A stretch of DNA of 64,000 nt from Treponema sp. UBA4873 (GCA_002399405.1 DHDP01000005.1:74304-138303); one strand, 5' to 3'; counted from the first letter of the stretch, positions 32,227-41,901 are shown. Numbers and translations: made by a program. The notes: a model not told the origin generated them from the sequence alone.

Positions 32227-34400
32227 TATTTTTTTGCAACAAAAGATTTGTAATAACGTTCAAGACGAAGAGCGTCGTTTCCGCTTTCTTTCGTACCCTG
32301 TATAAGATGCGGCACAATATAGATGACTATTTCCGTTTTTTCCTTCGACCTTGAAGTGTGCTTGAAGAGATAGCCGAGGAGCGGAATGCTTCCGAGAACG
32401 GGAACTTTCTGTTCCGTAACGGTAGTGTCGTCCTTTATAAGTCCGCTTATTATAACGGGCTCGCCGGACGGAGTCCGGACCTGCGTATTTACGACGCGTT
32501 CCGATGTGGACGGCAACGTCGTTACGGAAGAGGACGAACTCGATGAAGACGTGTCGCTGTTCTGTTTCGAGACAGTTGCGTTCACCGTCATCGTAATCAT
32601 ATTGTCGCCCGAGGCCCAGCCGTTTAAACTGACTATAAGACCCGAAGTGATCTGTTGTGTTACTCCCGTTCTCGTTGTTGTGCTTGTCGTTTCATCAACT
32701 TCGTATTCGATATACCGGTAGGTGTCCGTGTTCTGGAATTTTATATCCTGTCCGGAAAGGCCCGTGAGCGTCGTGTCGGTGAATACGTTCGCCGTATTGT
32801 CCGCAATCTGTGCATTGAGCGTCGCTGCGAACTCATAACCGAATTTCGCGATGACATCGAACGTAAGCGTCATGATATTCGAAAGATCTCCCGTGAAAAC
32901 AAAATTGGGACTTGCAGAGGACGGTTTTATGCTCGTTACGGGTTTTAACGTTACGGATTTTCCCTTGGTATATTGTATTACAAGCAGCTGATACCGTATC
33001 TGCGGCTTCGGACGGTCAATCATGTCGAGTTCGTGCATGAAGAGTCTGCCGTTTTCCTCCGTACCCGTATAAAAGAGCAGATTCGGGTATCCTGAATCGA
33101 CAATCATGTCTTTTGTTAAAGACGGCGGCAGATTCTTCAACACGTCCGCAGCCTGAATATATTTCAGATGTACGGGAACGCCCGCTTTTTTTGTGTCTAT
33201 GTCGGTTATGAATGCGGAAAGCCCTTCAAGCGTTTCTTTTGTACCTGCTGCAAGGAGCGAATTTGTACCGGGAATCATGACGGGCGGTGACTGAATCAGT
33301 TTTGCGGGTATGAGCGGTATAACCGATTTCGCGTCGAGATATTTAATGTCCATCCGCCTGTACTGAAGTCCGTTCATCGGCACGTCTACCTGGCGGATAA
33401 ATTTTTCTACCGGCTGAATTTCTTCAGGCGTACCGGTTAAAAGCACGGAATTCGTGTTTTTGTCTATTCTGAGCACTGAACCGGAAGTGAGGTCCGCCGG
33501 GAGCAGGGAAGGAATGTCCTGCGCCTGAATCCACGAAAGCTGTACGATTTCCGTGGATTTCAATTTGGAGCCTATTCCCTTTTTCTGCATGTCGATTATG
33601 TAATATATGCCGTTTTGTTCTATATAATCGGCATTACCGTGCTCAAGAATCAGGCGGAGAATCGTGTCGAAATCCTTTCCCGAGAAATAAAGGTTTTCAA
33701 GCTGCACGTCGGACTGTACGAAAAGCGAATATTCTTTACCTGCCGACGAGAATAAGGATGTCAATATATCGAGAAATCTCCCCCTGTCCAGAGAAAGGGA
33801 ATACACATCTCCGTTCCGCTGTATTCCCGTTTCTTTTTTTCCCTTTGCCGCAGCTGCAGTTTCTTTTTGTTCCTTTTTTATATAGAAATATGAGTCGGCA
33901 GTCTCGATCGTGTAGTCGGGAAGCCGTTTTATGCAGATTGCAATTGCGTCTTTTACCGGCAGTCCGTTTATATCCACAGTGATGGGGAGAGCCGGCAGCG
34001 TATCGTATAATACGGTTTTTCCGATTGCATGCGACAGAGAACGGAGCAGCGATTCAACCGGTACTGTGTCTGCCGTTATGGATACAAGTCCGCCCGCCGC
34101 ATCGTAGGAAGATTTTATACGGGAGACTTTTATGACGGCCCCCTCTTTTGTGTAATACATTTTATACGTGGAAAGAAAAAGCGCCAGGGCGTCTTCAAGG
34201 TCGGAATCGGAAAAATAGAAAGAGGCCGTCCCCGTCACCGTTTCGTCGGGAATGATCGATGTCCCCGACGTTTGCGCGAGGACAAGCAGAATGTCGGTTA
34301 TCTGCTGGTCGTGGAATTCCATGCTTTTGATTTTCTGTGCGGAAACGGACAGTTCGGCAAAAATTAAAATAGTAAAAACAAAAGAAAGTCTTTTTTTCAT
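32226..34400 (-). CDS. gspD: Type II secretion outer-membrane secretin GspD
   Basis: A 724-residue secretin with a signal peptide (MKKRLSFVFTILIFAELSVSAQ). Several N domains follow, including N1-type repeats with IDKNTNSVLLTGTPEEIQPVEKFI and VPVHLKYIQAADVLKNLPP, then the conserved secretin domain in the C-terminal third (TPSGEPVIISGLIKDDTTVTEQKVPVLGSIPLLGYLFKHT). It forms the outer-membrane pore. A short C-terminal S-domain-like tail could bind a pilotin. No SD precedes the ATG, and the -10 box ends 10 nt upstream, suggesting an almost leaderless message. It is divergent from the inserted peptidase block and is the first gene of gspDEF. Confidence 0.94.
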   Translation of the reverse strand: MKKRLSFVFTILIFAELSVSAQKIKSMEFHDQQITDILLVLAQTSGTSIIPDETVTGTASFYFSDSDLEDALALFLSTYKMYYTKEGAVIKVSRIKSSYDAAGGLVSITADTVPVESLLRSLSHAIGKTVLYDTLPALPITVDINGLPVKDAIAICIKRLPDYTIETADSYFYIKKEQKETAAAAKGKKETGIQRNGDVYSLSLDRGRFLDILTSLFSSAGKEYSLFVQSDVQLENLYFSGKDFDTILRLILEHGNADYIEQNGIYYIIDMQKKGIGSKLKSTEIVQLSWIQAQDIPSLLPADLTSGSVLRIDKNTNSVLLTGTPEEIQPVEKFIRQVDVPMNGLQYRRMDIKYLDAKSVIPLIPAKLIQSPPVMIPGTNSLLAAGTKETLEGLSAFITDIDTKKAGVPVHLKYIQAADVLKNLPPSLTKDMIVDSGYPNLLFYTGTEENGRLFMHELDMIDRPKPQIRYQLLVIQYTKGKSVTLKPVTSIKPSSASPNFVFTGDLSNIMTLTFDVIAKFGYEFAATLNAQIADNTANVFTDTTLTGLSGQDIKFQNTDTYRYIEYEVDETTSTTTRTGVTQQITSGLIVSLNGWASGDNMITMTVNATVSKQNSDTSSSSSSSSVTTLPSTSERVVNTQVRTPSGEPVIISGLIKDDTTVTEQKVPVLGSIPLLGYLFKHTSRSKEKTEIVIYIVPHLIQGTKESGNDALRLERYYKSFVAKK

Positions 34401-34410
34401 GTATACTGAT

Positions 34411-34438
34411 ATTTTAATGTAAAAAAAAGAAAAGTCAA
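34411..34438 (-). promoter_or_regulatory. Promoter of gspDEF
   Basis: On the minus strand TTGACT (34433-34438), 16-bp spacer, TAAAAT (34411-34416), with only 10 nt between the -10 box and the gspD ATG. The rest of the gap up to 34560 is AT-rich and contains several AT-only -10-like strings that could serve the plus-strand genes, but none stands out. Confidence 0.55.
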
Positions 34439-34560
34439 TTCTGAAACATATATTGTTTTGTTTTTTACTTGAATTTAAATGTAATAAATATAAAATATAT
34501 ATATCTGATAGTATAAATACATTCAGAATATATATAATAAAAGTGAATAGGAGAGGAATA

Positions 34561-34662
34561 ATGTGTAAAAAAAATGTGATGCTGTTTGTACAATTCTTAT
34601 TGTATTTCAGTCGGACGAATAAAAAATTGAAGGAAAACTTCCTGAAGAATGGTAAATTATGA
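34561..34662 (+). CDS. Short ORF (33 aa) coupled to the large exported peptidase gene
   Basis: A 33-codon frame with a good AGGAGAGG SD 4 nt upstream. It encodes MCKKNVMLFVQFLL followed by a Lys/Asn-rich tail. Its stop TGA overlaps the ATG of the 1049-residue gene (ATGA at 34659-34662). That downstream gene has only a weak SD of its own, so the short frame may serve translational coupling, or be a leader peptide. No homologue is recognised, and it could be spurious. Confidence 0.4.
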   Translation: MCKKNVMLFVQFLLYFSRTNKKLKENFLKNGKL

Positions 34663-37600
34663 GAGTGACTATAAAATTGATACTGAATGCGGCGGCGTTA
34701 CTTCTGCTGCATGCCGCTTCAGGCGGGTACGCAGCATCGGTTCCCGTAACAACGGGGTACTATATACGGAAAGACGTGAAAAAAGCGGACGGAACGACTG
34801 AAAAGAACGTCTGCTGCAGCATTGCACTGTCGGTGGATAAAGTGCAGTACACACTGACCGTCCCCGAAAATTCCTACAGCGGCTATACGGCAGCGTACGA
34901 GGACGGAAACGGTAACTGGCAGGTACTGAAGGAAACGGACGGACAGACGGAGTGGAAGAGCGTAACTGATACGTCGAAAAAGGAAAAGCTTGCCAAACTG
35001 TTCGCTCCGGTGCAGAATCAGAATATGGAGATATCGGCGGCGGACGGGACGGCAGCTGAGCTTACAAGTCCGGGCTACATAGTGCAGAGCGAAAGCCCCG
35101 CGCTTGCGGCTGAAGTAAGCGGACAGGCATATAAAGGGATAGTCCTGCCGTCGCTGTCGGGGGGACGGTTTTACCTTGCGGAGTACGGAACGGGGACGAC
35201 GTACCTTCTCACGTTCAGAACAGCGGGCAGCTTTATGGACCTTGAAGCGGAAGCGCTTTCGAAGGGGCGTACGAGACAGCAGATACTGAATAACATGTTT
35301 TCATGGCTTGCAGCGGCGGACAAGGACAAGGAGAGCAGCACCGATTCAGTGCTGTCGGAGAAACTGGCGGAGATGCTTGCGGAAAGCCTTGTGAAGGATG
35401 ACGCGTTCGACGGCCTGTATACGACGGGCGGGAACGAGTATATACGGGGGTATGTTGAGAAAGCGTTCACGAACGGCCGGAATATTTATGCGGACAGGCT
35501 GCATAACAGCGACGCACAGTATAATCCGAAGGGATACAAAGCAATAGATGCGGATGAGAGCGGGAAACTCGCCGACAAAGCGGTGGAGATAAACAGCCTG
35601 AAAAGAGGGAGCAGGAAGAAGTATGAAACTTCAGCCGGGGGAAGAGCGTTGATAGCGGACTGCATAGCACAAAGCGGGCTGAGCGGAGTAACCGGAAGCC
35701 CTGCATTCGGGAGAATGCTCACGGATGATGATGCCTTTGAAGAGCTGACGGAATATATACCGGAACTGAATGAAGTACGCAGGGGAGATATAGTAACCGA
35801 GCTGGTTACCAATAAAAACGAAACGAAAGAAAATATCGGAATAATAACAAAAGCGGACGGTACCGGGAGCACGGACGGGATAGACGTTGTGTGGCTGAGG
35901 AACGGCCGGCTCTATGTGGAAACGAGTACGCTGAGTGAATTCGGAAAAAACCCGAATACGATACGGTGCAGAAGACTGCTGAAGAAAACAGACAGCGCAG
36001 GTACATACGAACAGGCGGAAAACTGGGACGTGCTCGACAGAGTACCTGTGAGCGCGGAACTTGAAACAGGGAGTATGAGCGAAGAAAACCAGGCGAGCAG
36101 CGAGCGGTGGCGGTGGATACCGAATACGGGAGAGTATTTAGTGCTGGGTGACATAAAGGTAACAATGAAGAATCGAGGCGGAATGAATCTTCGTTCATTA
36201 GAAAATTCAGAATATGAAGTAACACTAGCCGGAGCATATGACCGAGAATACAGTTCCGTGAATACAGGGCAGGGAAACATCTATAATAATAAAGGAACGG
36301 GATTTACGGCAGCAGTGCTTGATCCGGGAGACAGTAAAACGGTACTGTCGAGAGGGACACTCGGGAACGGACATGAGACGACTGTTATGGAAAACGGGAA
36401 AACAACGGTACGGTACCGTTATAGTTATACGGGAGGACAGCCGTTCAGCGTGAAAAAAAACGGAGTGCTGATAACAGCAACTGGTGGGAATGTGCGGCTT
36501 GGAATACGGCCGGATAAAGCGGATGATGCATATGCCGGGGATGACCTGCTGCTGATATTCAAGGTGAAGAGTAAAAACAGCAGCGGGGAAATATTATCCG
36601 AGAATGATTTCAAAGTAAAGGACAGTGATTACCTGGCAGTGTACGACAAGAAGCTGTTATGGAGGGCGAACCTGTACATAGACAAGCCGGAGAAGGATAT
36701 TGGGGATATAGACTGGAATACTGCGCATCCGTGGACAGGCGAAGAAGGTTACGGAGAAAACGAGTGGAATAAAACATATGATTTTAGTACGCTTGAAAGT
36801 GAATTTAATATTTCAAAACTGGCAGAAGGAGATGGTACTCAGAATATTATTATACCGAACAGTTCCATTTATTCATACAATGGCTCAAACGGAACGATTG
36901 TCAATAAAACTGTAGTATATGACTTGAACGGACAGGACGGACCTTTCCTTTTCAACTATAAGACAGACTGTCAGAGAAAAATACTGGGAAGGTTTTATAA
37001 TGCACAGGGAGATTTTAACGGCACAATTCAGAATGGAACAATATATACTCCGCCTATGACAGTGGCATCACCATATATGCAGACAACAGCGCCTGGGAGT
37101 GTACACCACAATTATATGCACAGTGGAGCGAAATATACACTTGATGTGTTGAAAGTAAAAGACGAGCCTAACCCGACACTTAATTCAAATGCAAGAGCAA
37201 TAAGCGGAGAAAGCATGACAATATTCGGAATAACATATTACCCGTATGTACCGGCACTGACAAACAGTATTACCGCCCAATTCGGCAGCCCGGAAACAGT
37301 GGCATCGGATATTACGACGGGATATACAGCAGGGACAGACTGTGTATCATTCGGACAACGGAGTGCGGGTTATGAGGACAATAAGTATACATGGCCGGAG
37401 CTAGGCGACGGGTTGTGGGGGAAATCCTGGGATCAAAGCCAGGGGTATCCATACTGGAATGGTTACGGGATAAAAATAGCAAGCTGGAATGATACATATA
37501 CAGTTACGGATGAAAATGGAAGTTCAGGGAAAGCGTATACAGGATTGGACTGTATAGTGCCCGGTGATATTGGATATTATCTTACAGCGGAGTCAACCAG

Positions 37601-37808
37601 CGATGGAAGTGCAGCTCAGAGAGGTGGTGCACACCTGTTTATAGTGAGTGATGTTTCTTCTGGCGGTACAATGCGAAAGGTAACGAATATAAAATTGGTT
37701 GAATCAACAAACAGCTCTCTTGATGGAAAAGTCCAGAGGAAAAATAGCCTTGGTGACTATGACGATGATAGCCGCAAATGGTATATCGTCAGGTTAAAGA
37801 CGAAATAG
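34659..37808 (+). CDS. Large exported protein with C-terminal NlpC/P60- or CHAP-like cysteine domain
   Basis: A 1049-residue protein with a signal peptide (residues 1-26, no lipobox Cys). The long middle (30-870) is beta-rich and unrecognised, with Thr/Ser/Gly-rich segments. The C terminus (about 885-1045) looks like a papain-fold amidase: AGTDCVSFGQRSAGY with Cys895, a PGDIGYYLT strand and GGAHLFIVSDVSS with His992. This matches the Cys...PGD...His order of NlpC/P60 and CHAP domains. The same domain recurs in the decayed copy at 39120-40153. The gene lies between the two T2SS arms and is followed by an SH3b protein 15 bases away. A secreted peptidoglycan or peptide hydrolase is likely, possibly a T2SS substrate; both are inference. 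Use of ATA and AGA codons increases toward the 3' end, unlike the flanking gsp genes. Confidence 0.75.
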   Translation: MRVTIKLILNAAALLLLHAASGGYAASVPVTTGYYIRKDVKKADGTTEKNVCCSIALSVDKVQYTLTVPENSYSGYTAAYEDGNGNWQVLKETDGQTEWKSVTDTSKKEKLAKLFAPVQNQNMEISAADGTAAELTSPGYIVQSESPALAAEVSGQAYKGIVLPSLSGGRFYLAEYGTGTTYLLTFRTAGSFMDLEAEALSKGRTRQQILNNMFSWLAAADKDKESSTDSVLSEKLAEMLAESLVKDDAFDGLYTTGGNEYIRGYVEKAFTNGRNIYADRLHNSDAQYNPKGYKAIDADESGKLADKAVEINSLKRGSRKKYETSAGGRALIADCIAQSGLSGVTGSPAFGRMLTDDDAFEELTEYIPELNEVRRGDIVTELVTNKNETKENIGIITKADGTGSTDGIDVVWLRNGRLYVETSTLSEFGKNPNTIRCRRLLKKTDSAGTYEQAENWDVLDRVPVSAELETGSMSEENQASSERWRWIPNTGEYLVLGDIKVTMKNRGGMNLRSLENSEYEVTLAGAYDREYSSVNTGQGNIYNNKGTGFTAAVLDPGDSKTVLSRGTLGNGHETTVMENGKTTVRYRYSYTGGQPFSVKKNGVLITATGGNVRLGIRPDKADDAYAGDDLLLIFKVKSKNSSGEILSENDFKVKDSDYLAVYDKKLLWRANLYIDKPEKDIGDIDWNTAHPWTGEEGYGENEWNKTYDFSTLESEFNISKLAEGDGTQNIIIPNSSIYSYNGSNGTIVNKTVVYDLNGQDGPFLFNYKTDCQRKILGRFYNAQGDFNGTIQNGTIYTPPMTVASPYMQTTAPGSVHHNYMHSGAKYTLDVLKVKDEPNPTLNSNARAISGESMTIFGITYYPYVPALTNSITAQFGSPETVASDITTGYTAGTDCVSFGQRSAGYEDNKYTWPELGDGLWGKSWDQSQGYPYWNGYGIKIASWNDTYTVTDENGSSGKAYTGLDCIVPGDIGYYLTAESTSDGSAAQRGGAHLFIVSDVSSGGTMRKVTNIKLVESTNSSLDGKVQRKNSLGDYDDDSRKWYIVRLKTK

Positions 37809-37823
37809 CAGGAGGAACCGAGA

Positions 37824-39026
37824 ATGGGTAAAAGAATAGTTATGTATGCCGTATGTGTATTTACAGTTTGTATGGCATATGCGGAGATATACAAGGATAT
37901 AGAAACGGTGAAGGTGTTTCCAACAGGTACAGGAGAAGGAGCACTGCTGGTTGTGCCTGTAGGAAATAAAGCTGAATACTATCAGGAGGGAAAAGATAAT
38001 CATAATGAATTTTCTATGAACGGTCCGTCAGCATTCTGTTTTGATGATAAAGGGTTTCTTTACGTGATGGATTATAGACAACAAAAAATAGTTGTAACTG
38101 CACCTGATTTAAAATATGAAAGAACTATAAAAATTAGTGGGGTAAAAAAATTGAATACATTCCTTCCTCGTTTTATTCAAGCATATAACGATGGAATATT
38201 TTTTTGCACACTGCATGAAAATGAGGGAATAATCGGATTTGACAGTAAATTAAAATGGTATATTCAATGGGATAGTTCCTATCAAAAAATGAATTTTTAT
38301 TATGATGATAGTAACAAACTTCTTTTTCAATATTTTGATGACAATGCAGGAATAGCATGTTTTCCCGACCTGATATATGATTTTGTCTCTGACAACAGAC
38401 TCGTCAATCAGGAACAGATAAATGAATATCTGAAAAGAAAACAGCTGGATAGGATATATTATATAGATGATTCCAACCGGCTGGTAAGAGATGGAAAAAT
38501 AATAAAATATGACAGAATAATGCAGAGTGAAAGAATCGGGACGGATTATTCGGGAAATACTGTTTATTCAAACAATGGAACAAGAATTATTATCCAAAAT
38601 CAGGATAACAAGACAATAAAATATTTTGATTATTCAGACTCGGATATATATGATGACCGAGCCTATTATCCGGCAGTACATCCGAGCGGAGATATATTTC
38701 TGCTTGAGTACCCGAAAAGGATTACGCCGCCTACACTCAGGCGGATAAAGAATGACTGGGATCCGGAAGGGCGTGAGAGGTGGTACAGGGAACATGCCTA
38801 TATAGCGGATTCAAATGTCCGTGTAAGGAGCAAACCTGATCTTACGGGAGAAAAACTTGGCAGTGTGCAGAGAGGTGACATTGTACAAGTTCTGGATAAA
38901 AGTGCGGAACCGATGCAGATAGAAAAAGAAAATGCTTACTGGTATAAAATAAAAACAACCGGAGATATGGAGGGCTGGGTATATGGAGCATACGTTTATC
39001 TGGGAGACAGCAGGAGCAGTAAATAA
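37824..39026 (+). CDS. Exported propeller-like protein with C-terminal SH3b domain
   Basis: A 400-residue protein with a signal peptide (MGKRIVMYAVCVFTVCMAYA). The middle has repeated FDDKGFLYVMDY-type and IIGFDSKLKWYI-type strands, resembling a six-bladed NHL or lipoprotein propeller. The last 75 residues are a bacterial SH3 domain: NVRVRSKPDLTGEKLGSVQRGDIVQVL, ending WYKIKTTGDMEGWVYGAYV. SH3b domains usually bind peptidoglycan peptides. The SD is AGGAGG. It follows the NlpC/P60-like gene by 15 bases, and the same pair order appears again as a decayed copy downstream. Base composition is clearly AT-richer than the T2SS genes. It could target, inhibit or chaperone the partner peptidase; this is inference. 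Confidence 0.72.
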   Translation: MGKRIVMYAVCVFTVCMAYAEIYKDIETVKVFPTGTGEGALLVVPVGNKAEYYQEGKDNHNEFSMNGPSAFCFDDKGFLYVMDYRQQKIVVTAPDLKYERTIKISGVKKLNTFLPRFIQAYNDGIFFCTLHENEGIIGFDSKLKWYIQWDSSYQKMNFYYDDSNKLLFQYFDDNAGIACFPDLIYDFVSDNRLVNQEQINEYLKRKQLDRIYYIDDSNRLVRDGKIIKYDRIMQSERIGTDYSGNTVYSNNGTRIIIQNQDNKTIKYFDYSDSDIYDDRAYYPAVHPSGDIFLLEYPKRITPPTLRRIKNDWDPEGRERWYREHAYIADSNVRVRSKPDLTGEKLGSVQRGDIVQVLDKSAEPMQIEKENAYWYKIKTTGDMEGWVYGAYVYLGDSRSSK

Positions 39027-39042
39027 CATGAACATCCAGCTG

Positions 39043-39105
39043 CGTGAATTACAGGCGGCTGGCCGACTGTAATTCACGGGAAGCAGAACTGTGAAACAGT
39101 TCTGC
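39043..39105. repeat. Pair of intergenic hairpins after the SH3b gene
   Basis: CGTGAATTACAG (39043-39054) / CTGTAATTCACG (39067-39078), a 12-bp stem with a GC-rich 12-nt loop, followed by GCAGAACTGT (39083-39092) / ACAGTTCTGC (39096-39105), a 10-bp stem with a 3-nt loop. The layout resembles the hairpin arrays at 461-685 and 45333-45424, with different stem sequences. It marks the junction between the intact and the decayed gene pair. Confidence 0.65.
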
Positions 39106-39119
39106 GGCGGGGACAGGTA

Positions 39120-40153
39120 GTAACGCATTCGAGATTCAGCGGATATACATCATTCCGGTCAGAACAGAGAGATCCGGCCGGAACGGACAGTGTGATTTAT
39201 GATTATAACAATGGAACAAACAATGCATGGACAGTCCGTTTGATTTCATCTGGAAGATGGAAAAACAGAAAACATTGCTGGCATCAGCATATGATATATC
39301 AGGAAACACAAAAACAGCGTCAAGTACGACATCGTGGAGTGCAACTCAGAGTCCAAAAAATCGATGGAACAATTACAAGAGAGGCTCGACTGCAGGACAG
39401 GCATATATACCGGGGTTAGGATTATATTATGGAGCCAGACATATCGGATTTTCAACCTCATTTGATGAGGACGTGCTCCCTTCTGATACGGACGGTACAT
39501 GGAACTGGAAATATACGTTTGAGGCGGGAACCGACTGTGTGGGATTTGCGCAGCGGGTTGCATCGTATGAAGGACGGAAATACTCATGGTGGAGTTTACC
39601 CAGAGGAATCATGGAAACGGGAAATACGGATTATAATACCGTACTTGGTACTTATACAGGCAACCGTAATTACCCAAGTGATAAAGGTGAATCAAATACA
39701 TCATGGCCTGAAGTAGCGGATAATATAATACATACACAGGCAGGCTATGATGAGAATAACTACCGTAAAACAAAGGGTTCGCTTACAGTAGAAGAGACTG
39801 CCTTATTAAAAGAACGTTTGTCTAAAATAGTACCGGGAGATATTTTTGTGAAGGATTCCACTTCAGATGTAGACACAAAAAAGAGAGATCATATAGCAAT
39901 AGTAGCGTATGTACCGCCGAATGCATCCGAATTATCCGCATCAGATCTTATGAATCAAATAATTCTGGTAGAGGCAGAGTATAATAATAAGATACAGAGT
40001 GTGATAAAAGTATTGAGCGTTGGAGATTATAATAATAGCAAAATTCCATTAGGATTTCAAATATACTCAAATTTTACTACCCCAAAAACTGGTAATGAAA
40101 TAGACTTGAATTGTATGTCATGGGCAATAAGGAGATTAATATGTACAAATTAG
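39120..40153 (+). pseudogene. 5'-truncated, frameshifted copy of the NlpC/P60-like exported gene
   Basis: From 39227 a 308-residue frame resembles the C-terminal third of the 1049-residue protein: DSPFDFIWKMEKQKTLL aligns with DGPFLFNYKTDCQRKIL, and GTDCVGFAQRVASYEGRKYSW with GTDCVSFGQRSAGYEDNKYTW. The Cys (codon 104) and His (codon 222, KRDHIAIVAY) are kept. Just upstream, in another frame, 39120-39226 encodes VIYDYNNGTNN, matching VVYDLNGQDG of the intact copy, so a frameshift lies near 39225. There is no signal peptide, and about 700 N-terminal residues are missing. It is read as a decayed paralogue, although the Cys-His domain could still be expressed. It overlaps the next gene by 13 bases. 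Confidence 0.7.
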
Positions 40154-41381
40154 ATATATTTGTTGTTATTTTTTCATTGATAGGTACAAGTCTTTTCTCT
40201 CAGGAAACAATAACAGCAGAGAAAGAAAGAATAACCAGCCTGAAATTAGGTTCTTCGGATTTGGAACTAAGGTATGAGTCTAATGAAGAAGGTTTTTATT
40301 CCCCGAACGGTCCTATAATAGATAACAAGGGATGTATGTTGTTATATCCAGAGGCAGGAGCAGGGGCGTATAACTACTTAATTCAAATAGACCGTAACGG
40401 GGGTGTCAGTAAAAGAGAACTGTTTCCGATTATGAAGGAGTGGAGAGGATCAACAGCGCTTACGTTTGTTTCGCAGCAAGGGTATATACAGCTGAATAAT
40501 GTCTGTATAGATTTGTCGGAAACCGGATATGGTTCTGCTTTTTATCCGCACGAAATCGAAGACATTCCTGTTTCAAGGGAAACAAGATATTATCCATTAC
40601 CTTTTGGTTCATATATGGAATCAATAAGTCCTCAATTTATCTATTCTACAGAAGCTCAAAAAGGACATACGATAAAAGTACGTACCCTTGAAGAGACTCG
40701 TACGTGGTTACCGACACAGCAAGGAGGATTCAGCATAGGGGAAGATGGCTTATTATACCGAAACAGAATACTATGGTCGGTACAGCAGCCGGATAAAGGG
40801 GTATATGCCTATAAGTATATAGGCCGTCTGATGAGTGGTCATCAAGTATGGACCGGAGGAGAAAATGAAACTTCTATTCAGTATATTACTATTTCAAATT
40901 CGAACAGACAGATAGAACTTGTTGTTGAAATTCCATGGGCCACAAACAATACAAAAATATATTCAGACCATACAATTATGGTCTGGGGCCATGGGGAGAG
41001 TTATATTGTTTAATTCCACCTGAGCCTAAATTTAGAACAATACGAGATTCTCGTTATCCCTATTGGGATGAGGGAGAAGCTGAACTGGTGGTAGTGCGTA
41101 ACTACCTGAAGTATTTCGGGCGTCTGAACGACAATAACGTGCGCCTGCGCAAAGGTCCGTCCTCGTTTTCCGAGAGCCTTGGAACCTATCCGAACAAGAC
41201 AGGCTTCCGAATCCTTGAGAAGGGAACGGCGGAAGAGACAATAGGCGGCAGGAAGAACGTGTGGTACAAAGTACGCCTTCTTGACGGAACGGAAGGCTGG
41301 TTCTTCGGAACGTTCGTACACAACCTGTATGATGGACCGAACGGGGATCCTCCTCCGTGGCCGAACGTCGCTGACTGGTAG
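40141..41381 (+). pseudogene. Frameshifted second copy of the exported SH3b gene
   Basis: The start at 40141 has AAGGAG 7 nt upstream and encodes a signal peptide (MYKLDIFVVIFSLIGTSLFS). The frame runs to a stop at 41011-41013. The adjoining frame then continues as PWGELYCLIPPEPKF and an SH3b domain (NDNNVRLRKGPSSFSESLGTYPNKTG, ending GWFFGTFVH) to 41381. The two frames meet at a GGGG tract at 40985-40988; one more G would restore a protein of about 414 residues, the size and architecture of its paralogue at 37824-39026. It is therefore a one-base loss in a homopolymer: a true mutation, phase-variable state or read error. The 3' part is GC-richer than the 5' part. Confidence 0.75.
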
Positions 41382-41454
41382 AAGACAGGGGGCGGTATTC
41401 TTATGATGGCCTTCTGCTCTGGAATAAGTTTTTGAAAAAATGTAAATTATATGT

Positions 41455-41901
41455 ATGAAATATGCAAAGAAGCTGAAATCAAAAAAAGACGAAGGCTGGA
41501 CGTTTATAGAAACTCTTATAGTTATGGCAATCGTACTTATTCTTACGGCCGCAGTCGGTTTTAATGCCGTCAAGCAGCTTGATAAAGCCAAAATTGTAAC
41601 CGCTAAGAGTCAGATAGAGACTTTTTCTCTGGCCCTCGATTCTTATTACATGGATAACGGGACGTATCCGAGTCAGGAGCAGGGGTTGAACGCATTGTGG
41701 GAGAAACCTGCTTCTTCGCCCGAACCTGCCGGCTGGAACGGACCGTATCTTACGAAACCTGTTCCGAAGGATCCCTGGGGAGCCGAATATCAGTATACGG
41801 TGCCGGGTAGCAGCGGTCTTCCGTACGGTGTCATGTCTTACGGAAAGGACGGGACGGAAGGCGGTGAGAATAACGATGCTGATATTACGTCGTGGCAGTG
41901 A
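41455..41901 (+). CDS. gspG: Type II secretion major pseudopilin GspG
   Basis: A 148-residue pseudopilin. The prepilin site is DEG/WTFIETLIVMAIVLILTAAVG, with Glu at +5 and a long hydrophobic helix. The C-terminal domain has GspG marks: YYMDNGTYPSQEQGLNALWEKP, WNGPYLTKPVPKDPWGAEYQY and a closing YGVMSYGKDG with acidic residues for calcium binding. It polymerises into the pseudopilus that pushes substrates through GspD. Position +1 is Trp rather than the usual Phe or Met. It heads the plus-strand T2SS arm and overlaps the next small pseudopilin gene by 26 bases. No strong SD is seen. Confidence 0.95.
   Translation: MKYAKKLKSKKDEGWTFIETLIVMAIVLILTAAVGFNAVKQLDKAKIVTAKSQIETFSLALDSYYMDNGTYPSQEQGLNALWEKPASSPEPAGWNGPYLTKPVPKDPWGAEYQYTVPGSSGLPYGVMSYGKDGTEGGENNDADITSWQ

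Noticed and set aside
34453..34560. Longer version of the short ORF starting upstream of 34561
   Set aside because: This part is very AT-rich promoter DNA; the SD AGGAGAGG points to 34561.
39192..39419. Short plus-strand frame after the hairpins as an independent gene
   Set aside because: Its start matches the frameshifted part of the decayed peptidase copy, and the rest is out of frame with the conserved domain.
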